Source: an uncultured Flavobacteriia bacterium (GTDB lineage: Bacteria; Bacteroidota; Bacteroidia; Flavobacteriales; Flavobacteriaceae). From it: a stretch of 11,258 nt of DNA. The stretch is from NCBI GenBank assembly GCA_946482495.1, contig CAMLRV010000053.1:1-11258 (forward strand), written 5' to 3'. A model generated the notes under the pieces. It was not told the origin of the DNA. It saw only the letters and a program-made list of their open reading frames with translations, and made no database searches. This document shows, piece after piece, positions 6,457-11,258 of the stretch; within the stretch, counting starts at the first letter, position 1, and the number at the start of each line of letters is the position of its first letter. Position numbers and translations under genes: made by a program.

Positions 6457-7824
6457 TTATTGTTTTTCTATAAGTGGAATTCCGAAATAAAATTCTAAAA
6501 TTTTAGTTCTAAAAATATAATCATATTTGGTTCTTAATACTTCCGATTGTGCATTTACATAAGCCGTTTGAGATTGGTTGTAATCGAAAATATTCATCAT
6601 CCCAATTTCATATCTGTCTTTTGCATATTGCATCGCTAATTCACGCGCTTTTACAATTTGTAAGGCAGCTTCATAACTTTCTTTTGCTGCTTTAGTATCT
6701 GTATATGCGGTAAAAACGTTACGCTCAATATCTAATTCTTGTTGTGAAACATTCAGTTTTACTTTTTCAAAATTCACTTTAGTTCTTTGAACGTTGTTTC
6801 GAGTGGCAAATCCATTAAAGATTGGGATGTTTAATGAAATACCGATGTTTTGCCCAAAATTGTTTTGAAATTGTCTGAAAAACGGACTCGCTTTATTGTA
6901 GTCAATTTGACCCGTTGTTTCATTAAAACTTGGAACTTTATTGTAACTAATATTTGAATTTAGACCATAATTTACACTTAAAGATGGTTGAAATGAACCT
7001 TTTGCAATTTGGACATCTTTATTTGCAATTTCTAAATTAGCTTTAGCCAATTTTAGTTCTGTTCTACTTTCTTTAGCTTTTGCGATAACTGCTTCTGGAG
7101 TTTCATTTAAAATAGTTGACAATAATGAAGGAATATCTTCTTCAGAAACATCAAAATTTTGAAAATCTTGAATTTGAAGTAATTGTGCTAAACTTAATTT
7201 AGATAACATTAAAGCATTTTCGGCTACAATAACCCTTTGTTTTCCGGATGCTAAAGTAGCTTGAACATCTAATAAATCACCTTTAGGAACATTACCCGCT
7301 TCCACTAATTCAGTTGTTCTTTCGAATTGTTTGGTATCTAATAAATTTTGTTCTTTTTGAACTTTTAAATTTTCTTTGTTGAACAAAATTTGCAAATATG
7401 CATTGGCAACATTTAACGCCACATCTTCTTGCATTTTAGTCAGTTGATATTGAGAAGCGATGATGGATAAATTCGCTTTTCTTAATTGATTTACATTTTG
7501 TAGACCTTTATACACATCAAATCCTCCATTTAAACCAAAACCTGAAAATTGATTCGTCTGATTCGTTCTGTCGTTGGTAATTGGGTTAATACTAAATCCA
7601 AAATTCCAACCATGATTAGCACTTCCGTTTAATGTTGGTAAAAAATTACCAATGGCATCTTTTTTAGAAATGGCTGCAGTTTGTGAATCTAGTTCTGATT
7701 GTTTTATGGAAATATTATTTTTTATCGCATGATTAATACATTCTTTTAAGGTCCATTTTTTTTCTTGAGCCAAAGAAGCAACACTTATAAAAAATAATAC
7801 AAATACGATTTGTACTGACTTCAT
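6457..7824 (-). CDS. TolC-family outer membrane efflux protein
   Basis: 455 residues. Residues 1-20 form a signal peptide ending in ASLAQ. The mature protein opens with the usual outer-membrane-factor start WTLKECINHAIKNN. Two OEP repeats of long amphipathic helices follow, rich in Ala, Gln, Asn and Lys, separated by the stretch that would form the beta-barrel strands. The QNIGISLNIPIFNGFATRNNV block is a family hallmark of the second half, and the C-terminal helix pattern includes AYVNAQSEVLRTKYDYIFR. TolC proteins are trimeric channels across the outer membrane and periplasm. This is the first gene of the operon with the adaptor downstream. No clean TAnnTTTG box was found in the 95-nt region shared with the divergent DUF4403 gene. 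Confidence 0.93.
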   Translation of the reverse strand: MKSVQIVFVLFFISVASLAQEKKWTLKECINHAIKNNISIKQSELDSQTAAISKKDAIGNFLPTLNGSANHGWNFGFSINPITNDRTNQTNQFSGFGLNGGFDVYKGLQNVNQLRKANLSIIASQYQLTKMQEDVALNVANAYLQILFNKENLKVQKEQNLLDTKQFERTTELVEAGNVPKGDLLDVQATLASGKQRVIVAENALMLSKLSLAQLLQIQDFQNFDVSEEDIPSLLSTILNETPEAVIAKAKESRTELKLAKANLEIANKDVQIAKGSFQPSLSVNYGLNSNISYNKVPSFNETTGQIDYNKASPFFRQFQNNFGQNIGISLNIPIFNGFATRNNVQRTKVNFEKVKLNVSQQELDIERNVFTAYTDTKAAKESYEAALQIVKARELAMQYAKDRYEIGMMNIFDYNQSQTAYVNAQSEVLRTKYDYIFRTKILEFYFGIPLIEKQ

Positions 7825-7919
7825 TATTATTATTGTTTTTCTATTTGACCAATTTTTAAAAAAAATGTTACAGTTAACAATTAAAATTTTACTTTTATAC
7901 CTTAAAATAGCAACATCAC

Positions 7920-9311
7920 ATGAATTTAAAAATTAAAATTTTGCTTTTCGGAATCTTAAATATTGGTCTTTTCAGCTGTAGTTCTTCCAAAAGAATTGAC
8001 ACTATAAAACCAGAGCCAACCGACAATGCACCTCTTATTTATAGCAACAAAACTTCTTTAATTTCAATGCCAATGGAAGTGAGCATGAAAGAAATTGAAT
8101 ACCATTTAAATAAAAATTTAAAAGGATTAATTTACAACGATTCCATTTTAAATGACGATAAAACCGAAATGAAAATTTGGAAAACTTCGGACATTAAATT
8201 GACAGAAAAAAATGGAGAAATTGTTTCGGTAATTCCATTAAAAATTTGGGCCAAAATTAAATATGGAACCGAATTCATGGGTTTAAACGATACGAGAGAA
8301 ATTAATTTGAATGGAACTATCACCTTAAATAGTCAAGCGAATTTCGCGAATTGGAAACTAAATACTTCTTCTAAAATTGAAGATTTCGAATGGAGCGAAA
8401 GTCCGAGTATTTTAGTAGCAGGAAAAAATGTTCCAATTACCTATATTATCAATCCGACTTTATCGATTTTCAAAGGAAGAGTTGCTAAAATGATTGACGA
8501 AGCCATCAATAAAAGCTGTGATTTTAAAGAACAAGTTTTTGGTGTTTTAGAAACTATTTCGACACCATTTATGGCAAACGAAGCTTATGAAACTTGGTTT
8601 AAATTAGCACCAACTGAAATTTATAGTACAAATGCCGTGTTGAATGATTCGAAAGTGACCATGAATTTAGGACTGAAATGTCAGATGCAAACTATGATTG
8701 GACAAAAGCCCAAAAATGGATTTGACAAATCTAAAATTGTTTCCAAAGCGGTGACTAAAATTCCATCCGATTTCAATGCATCTGTTGCTGCAGTTTCAAC
8801 TTATGAAAGTGCGAGTAGAATAATGACAAAAAACTTTTTAGGTCAGGAATTTGGTTCAGGTAGAAGAAAAATCACGGTTCAGAAAGTAGATTTATGGTAC
8901 AAAGATGGTAAAATGATTATCGCTTTGGATATGTTAGGTTCTGTAAATGGAACCATTTATTTAACCGGAATTCCAAAATATAATCCGGAAACTAAAGAAA
9001 TTTACTTTGATGAAATGGATTATGTTTTAAATACGAAAGGCATTTTAACCAGAACGGCCAATTGGTTACTTCAAGGTATGATTTTAAATAAAATTAAAGA
9101 AAACTGTAAATATTCTATCAAGTCTAATTTAGATGAAGGAAAGAAAAACATGTTGCCTTACTTAACGAACTATTCACCAATGAAAGGTGTTTTTGTAAAT
9201 GGAAAATTAAACGATTTTGTGTTTGAAAAAATGGAATTGACTGAAAAAGGAATAGTTGCTTTTATCACTTCCACAGGCTCGATGAAGATTTTAATTGACG
9301 GAATGGATTAG
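7920..9311 (+). CDS. DUF4403 family lipoprotein
   Basis: 463 residues. Residues 1-19 are a lipoprotein signal with lipobox LFSC, so Cys20 would be lipidated. The following SSSKR lacks an obvious acidic surface-export signal, which suggests the protein stays on the periplasmic side, although that rule is lineage-dependent. The rest is soluble alternating beta strands with short helices. It matches what I recall of DUF4403 in length (about 450-480) and in having two similar halves: an N-terminal part from about 35 and a C-terminal part from about 225 (WFKLAPTEIY...). The molecular role is not established. A lipid-binding TULIP-like fold has, as I recall, been proposed for this family by remote homology; treat that as unverified. 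The gene stands alone, divergent from the TolC/HlyD operon, and ends in a strong bidirectional terminator. Confidence 0.8.
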   Translation: MNLKIKILLFGILNIGLFSCSSSKRIDTIKPEPTDNAPLIYSNKTSLISMPMEVSMKEIEYHLNKNLKGLIYNDSILNDDKTEMKIWKTSDIKLTEKNGEIVSVIPLKIWAKIKYGTEFMGLNDTREINLNGTITLNSQANFANWKLNTSSKIEDFEWSESPSILVAGKNVPITYIINPTLSIFKGRVAKMIDEAINKSCDFKEQVFGVLETISTPFMANEAYETWFKLAPTEIYSTNAVLNDSKVTMNLGLKCQMQTMIGQKPKNGFDKSKIVSKAVTKIPSDFNASVAAVSTYESASRIMTKNFLGQEFGSGRRKITVQKVDLWYKDGKMIIALDMLGSVNGTIYLTGIPKYNPETKEIYFDEMDYVLNTKGILTRTANWLLQGMILNKIKENCKYSIKSNLDEGKKNMLPYLTNYSPMKGVFVNGKLNDFVFEKMELTEKGIVAFITSTGSMKILIDGMD

Positions 9312-9315
9312 TATA

Positions 9316-9343
9316 TTTACGATTGACGATTTTGGATTTACGT
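9316..9343 (+). repeat. Degenerate 7-bp tandem array A (4 units)
   Basis: Four consecutive heptads begin 4 nt after the DUF4403 stop codon. The first and last are TTTACGA and TTTACGT; the middle two are TTGACGA and TTTTGGA. The period is exactly 7 with no indels. The array occupies the space between the stop codon and the terminator hairpin. There is no coding potential of its own. Confidence 0.6.
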
Positions 9344-9346
9344 TAT

Positions 9347-9389
9347 AAAAAATCCCGTCTCGTTAATAATAATGAGACGGGATTTTTTT
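9347..9389. terminator. Strong bidirectional terminator between the DUF4403 gene and the 88-residue gene
   Basis: A perfect 15-bp stem pairs 9347-9361 with 9374-9388. It consists of a GC-rich TCCCGTCTC core flanked by A on the left and T on the right, with a 12-nt A/T-rich loop. It has a T-tract in both directions, so it can end plus-strand DUF4403 transcripts and minus-strand transcripts of the SCO/DUF420 cluster. The TAA stop of the minus-strand gene (9388-9390) lies at the very edge of the stem. Confidence 0.9.
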
Positions 9390-9654
9390 ATAATGCTGCT
9401 TTTTCTTTTTTCTTTTGTTTTAATCGCCACACGGCATAGAATACCGCAGCAACCAAAATATAAGGGATAGCCATTAAGTAGACAATTCCGTCGTTTACTC
9501 CTTCTGCTGTGGCTTTATTAGCTTCGTTTTGAAGAGAAGCGCGACACATAGCACATTGACTATAAGTAGCAAAAGACAAAAGGCAAAAGACTATAGTTGA
9601 AAACAAAACTTTACTTCCAACTTCTAACTTCCAACTTCTAACTTTACTTAACAT
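9388..9654 (-). CDS. Small CxxC membrane protein of the oxidase-assembly cluster
   Basis: 88 residues. An N-terminal signal or anchor (hydrophobic core about 16-31, ending TYSQ) is followed at once by CAMCRASLQNEAN, giving C34-x-x-C37. One membrane helix follows at about 58-77 (IVYLMAIPYILVAAVFYAVW), then a Lys-rich tail, so the CxxC should face the periplasm and the tail the cytoplasm. It resembles short 'hypothetical' proteins I recall beside SCO and DUF420 in flavobacteria, where CAMCRA and VNDGIVYLM are conserved. Function is unknown; a metal or thiol role is an inference from the CxxC and the neighbours. The ATG overlaps the DUF420 stop by 11 nt, which suggests translational coupling. 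Residues 3-14 and 22-28 are encoded by 7-bp repeat DNA, an unusual origin for a signal peptide. An alternative start at the TTG for residue 17 would exclude the first repeat block. Confidence 0.75.
   Translation of the reverse strand: MLSKVRSWKLEVGSKVLFSTIVFCLLSFATYSQCAMCRASLQNEANKATAEGVNDGIVYLMAIPYILVAAVFYAVWRLKQKKKEKAAL
9571..9591 (+). repeat. 7-bp tandem array B (3 units) inside the 88-residue gene
   Basis: The three units are AAAAGAC, AAAAGGC and AAAAGAC, with exact 7-bp period. On the coding (minus) strand the 21 bp form seven codons, VFCLLSF, within the signal-peptide core. Its start is 42 bp (six heptads) from the start of array C, so the two are in the same 7-bp phase with three non-matching heptads between them. 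Confidence 0.6.
9613..9647 (+). repeat. 7-bp tandem array C (5 units) across the DUF420 stop and the start of the 88-residue gene
   Basis: ACTTCCA and ACTTCTA alternate twice, followed by ACTTTAC; the period is exactly 7. The last unit contains the TAA stop of the DUF420 gene (9644-9646, minus strand). The remaining units are translated in another frame as residues 3-14 of the 88-residue protein. Coding in both overlapping genes therefore runs through repeat DNA. Confidence 0.75.
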
Positions 9655-10225
9655 AATAAGGAGATATCATAATATAAACAACTACACCTGTTACGGCTAC
9701 ATACAACCAAATTGGAAAAGTAATTTTGGCCAATTTTTTATGTTTATCAAATCGTTGAGATAAAGCTCTTACATACGTAATTAATACCATTGGAATAATC
9801 ACTATTGAAAGACAAATATGAGTGGCTAAAATAAACAAATAAATAACTCTTGAACTTCCAACAGCTAGCTTTTCGCTTTCTTCTAATATGGAATTATGAT
9901 TCACATCACCATAAACTGCAGAGATTGAAGTCATATGATAGGCAACATACATTAATAAAAATGCAATAGAACAAGCAATCGCTGTTTTCATTAAGTTCTC
10001 GTGTAACTTTCTATTTCCATTTTTAATTGCCATTACAGCAACACTAAGCAAAACAGCTGTAATTCCGTTAATAGTAGCATAAATTGGAGGTAAAAAACTC
10101 AAAGGTTCAACATCATAACCTAATTTCTTAAGATTCACTCCAAACAAAGCCGCAACAGCTAAAGGAATAATAATTGAAACGGCTGTAATTAACTTGTTGT
10201 ATTTTGTTTCGATATTGTTTTCCAT
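9644..10225 (-). CDS. DUF420 family membrane protein (YozB/CtaM-like), heme-copper oxidase assembly
   Basis: 193 residues with five predicted membrane helices at about 13-31, 46-67, 81-103, 127-151 and 167-188. The family's His residues are present: H75 in KLHENLM, H97 in AYHMTS, H136 in ATHICLS and H162 in DKHKKLAKITFPIWLYVA. The last block with the following VTGVVVYIM is the most recognisable DUF420 signature. Characterised relatives in Firmicutes act in the maturation of heme-copper oxidases; placement between a SCO protein and a periplasmic CxxC protein fits the same job here. The 3' end overlaps the next gene by 11 nt within repeat array C. Upstream lies a 131-nt gap after SCO that contains repeat array D and a weak promoter candidate, so it may have its own transcript. 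Confidence 0.9.
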   Translation of the reverse strand: MENNIETKYNKLITAVSIIIPLAVAALFGVNLKKLGYDVEPLSFLPPIYATINGITAVLLSVAVMAIKNGNRKLHENLMKTAIACSIAFLLMYVAYHMTSISAVYGDVNHNSILEESEKLAVGSSRVIYLFILATHICLSIVIIPMVLITYVRALSQRFDKHKKLAKITFPIWLYVAVTGVVVYIMISPYYVK

Positions 10226-10259
10226 GATTTATCTTTATTTTCTCTTCGATGTTTAACCG

Positions 10260-10267
10260 CAAAAGTG
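10260..10267 (-). promoter_or_regulatory. Weak candidate -7 box for the DUF420 gene
   Basis: On the minus strand this reads CACTTTTG, one mismatch from TAnnTTTG, 34 nt upstream of the DUF420 ATG. No -33 box stands out at the normal distance. It is offered because the 131-nt spacing after SCO leaves room for a separate promoter; read-through from SCO is equally possible. Confidence 0.25.
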
Positions 10268-10309
10268 CAATGCATTCACAAGGTTACCTAAAGTTTAACA
10301 TCCTTTTTT

Positions 10310-10351
10310 ACTTTTTACTTGTTACTTTTTACTTTTGCCTTTTCACTTGGC
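10310..10351 (+). repeat. 7-bp tandem array D (6 units) just 3' of the SCO gene
   Basis: Three units are ACTTTTT or ACTTTTG and one is ACTTGTT; the last two, CCTTTTC and ACTTGGC, are degenerate. The period is exactly 7. A further imperfect heptad (CTTTTTT) precedes it at 10303. On the SCO sense strand the array begins 5 nt after the TAA stop (10357-10359). Its words closely resemble array B read on the opposite strand. Confidence 0.7.
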
Positions 10352-10356
10352 TCTTT

Positions 10357-10986
10357 TTATTCTTCTAATAATTTCTTAATATCTTCCTTGATTGCATCAA
10401 TTCCTGCTTGTTCTAAACCGTCGTAATATAAAATTGGATTCCCGAATTTGTCTTTTCTACATCTTATATTTCCTTCTTTATCAATTAATGCGAATAATCC
10501 AGAATGTTCAAATCCGCCTTGAACGTTTTCGTTTTTCCCTGCAAAGATATTGAATCCTTTGTTGGCTAAGTTCATAATGTAATTATAATCACCCGTTAAG
10601 AAATGCCAATTCGGATGTTTTACTCCTAAGTTGTTTGCGTGTTCTTTTAACTTGGCAGTTGTATCATTTTCTGGATCGATGGTGATCGAAGCAATTCCGA
10701 AGTTTAAATCACCATAAAAAGCTTCTTGCAATTGCAACATATTTTGATTCATTTTCGGGCAAATTGTTGGGCATGAAGAAAAGAAAAACTCTACAACATA
10801 TACTTTTCCATCATAATCTTTATTAGAAATTTTTTTTCCGTTTTGATCTGTTAATTCAAAGTCTGGTACTTTTTTACCTAAATTCTCTAAATCACTTTTT
10901 TTGAATCGTTCAGTTAATTCCTTTACTGTCCAAATTCCGAACAATAAAATGATAAATGTTATTCCAATGTATGAGTTTTTTTTCAT
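10357..10986 (-). CDS. SCO1/SenC/PrrC-family copper chaperone for cytochrome c oxidase
   Basis: 209 residues. A single N-terminal membrane anchor lies at about 6-22 (YIGITFIILLFGIWTV), with the thioredoxin-fold domain facing the periplasm. The copper ligands are all present: CxxxC as C72-P-T-I-C76 in FFFSSCPTICPKM and the distal His161 in GGFEHSGLFALID. The TIDPENDT block at 102-109 is also typical. SCO proteins deliver copper to, or reduce the cysteines of, the CuA site of oxidase subunit II. It lies directly upstream of DUF420 and the CxxC protein, supporting an oxidase-assembly cluster. Upstream, 122 nt separate it from the partial gene at the right edge; I found no good promoter there. 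Length and motifs are normal. Confidence 0.94.
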   Translation of the reverse strand: MKKNSYIGITFIILLFGIWTVKELTERFKKSDLENLGKKVPDFELTDQNGKKISNKDYDGKVYVVEFFFSSCPTICPKMNQNMLQLQEAFYGDLNFGIASITIDPENDTTAKLKEHANNLGVKHPNWHFLTGDYNYIMNLANKGFNIFAGKNENVQGGFEHSGLFALIDKEGNIRCRKDKFGNPILYYDGLEQAGIDAIKEDIKKLLEE

Positions 10987-11082
10987 TGTTTATTTATTTT
11001 TTAAACAAATAGCGCATAGTATTTATTTGAAAAGCAGCTTCGCATAATTTAAGAAAAAATAGTTCTCTAATTTTTGCTCAAG
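10987..11082. other. Intergenic stretch upstream of SCO
   Basis: A/T-rich spacer between array E and the SCO start. It contains CGCATA twice (near 11011 and 11041) and the short palindrome AAGCAGCTT at about 11031-11040, but no TAnnTTTG box on the minus strand and no hairpin terminator. Nothing further is supported. Confidence 0.4.
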
Positions 11083-11117
11083 ACTGAACACTAAAAACTG
11101 ATTACTGACTACTGTTT
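11083..11117 (+). repeat. 7-bp tandem array E (5 units) at the stop codon of the right-edge gene
   Basis: Units follow ACTGANN: ACTGAAC, ACTGATT and ACTGACT, with ACTAAAA and ACTGTTT as variants. The period is exactly 7 across 35 bp. The TAG stop of the partial right-edge gene (11109-11111, minus strand) lies inside the array, so its final codons and stop are made of repeat DNA. Confidence 0.7.
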
Positions 11118-11258
11118 TTCAATTACTTTTTGTTCAATTTTATCTCTAAATTCGTCTTTACGCTTGTTCTTTTTCAAGGCTAAACGGTATTCACGAAGTA
11201 AAATTTTTACGTCGTCTGACATTTCATTGTGCAATTCGGCAGCTGAAATGGTATTATA
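11109..11258 (-). CDS. C-terminal end of an unrecognised protein (partial)
   Basis: An open frame enters from the right edge and ends at the TAG at 11109-11111, giving 49 residues. They are helical and strongly charged (LLREYRLALKKNKRKDEF, then KIEQKVIEKQ). No stop occurs in this frame up to the edge, while the other minus frames are quickly interrupted, and the composition looks like real protein rather than spacer. I do not recognise the family. It shares strand with the SCO/DUF420 cluster and could be the gene before it in an oxidase locus, but 122 nt separate it from SCO. The final few codons overlap repeat array E. Confidence 0.6.
   Translation of the reverse strand, partial: YNTISAAELHNEMSDDVKILLREYRLALKKNKRKDEFRDKIEQKVIEKQ

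Noticed and set aside
7825..7919. Divergent promoters between the TolC-like and DUF4403 genes
   Set aside because: A promoter pair is expected there, but no TAnnTTTG match better than six of eight positions was found on either strand (TACCTTAA is the closest), so none was annotated.
8132..8323. Minus-strand frame of 63 codons opposite the DUF4403 gene
   Set aside because: It lies wholly inside the lipoprotein gene, with no start signal or recognisable protein features.
9316..11117. The short repeats as a CRISPR array
   Set aside because: The units are 7 bp and directly adjacent with no spacers, no 23-45 bp palindromic repeat, and no cas genes in the window.

Overview
The window reads as chromosomal DNA from a low-GC member of the Bacteroidota, most likely a Flavobacterium-like marine or freshwater flavobacterium. 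The evidence is strong A+T richness, TAnnTTTG-type -7 promoter boxes instead of sigma70 -10 boxes, weak or absent Shine-Dalgarno sequences, signal peptides ending in -NAQ or -LAQ, and lineage-typical families (choice-of-anchor L surface protein, DUF4403 lipoprotein, duplicated-domain NifU-like protein, flavobacterial cytochrome oxidase assembly genes). No rRNA, tRNA, transposase, integrase or CRISPR array was seen.

Layout. 1-2524 (minus): the N-terminal 841 residues of a very large secreted surface protein that runs off the left edge. 2525-2622: a short divergent promoter region. 2623-3519 (plus): a NifU/Nfu-type Fe-S protein with a duplicated N-terminal domain, closed by a hairpin terminator. 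3616-4377 (plus): a small MscS-type channel whose C-terminus looks cut short and which stops 3 nt from the convergent tsaB (4381-5046, minus). A hairpin at 5077-5104 separates tsaB from a two-gene export operon, TolC-like (6457-7824) then HlyD/MacA-like adaptor (5127-6452), both minus. 7920-9311 (plus): a DUF4403 lipoprotein, which shares a strong bidirectional terminator with the minus-strand cluster to its right. That cluster runs from the right edge: the C-terminal end of an unrecognised gene (11109-11258), a SCO-family copper chaperone (10357-10986), a DUF420 membrane protein (9644-10225), and an 88-residue CxxC protein overlapping it (9388-9654). SCO and DUF420 are both linked to heme-copper oxidase assembly, so this cluster is probably the tail of a cytochrome oxidase locus.

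The most unusual signal is a set of degenerate tandem arrays between 9.3 and 11.1 kb, all with an exact 7-bp period but with different words (ACGATTK, ACTTCYA, ACTTTTT, AAAAGRC, ACTGANN). Four of them sit at or just after a stop codon. Two of them are read through as the N-terminus and signal-peptide core of the 88-residue protein. These heptad tracts, and the truncated MscS at the tight convergent junction, are the items most worth following up. The rest is ordinary flavobacterial core-type gene content.
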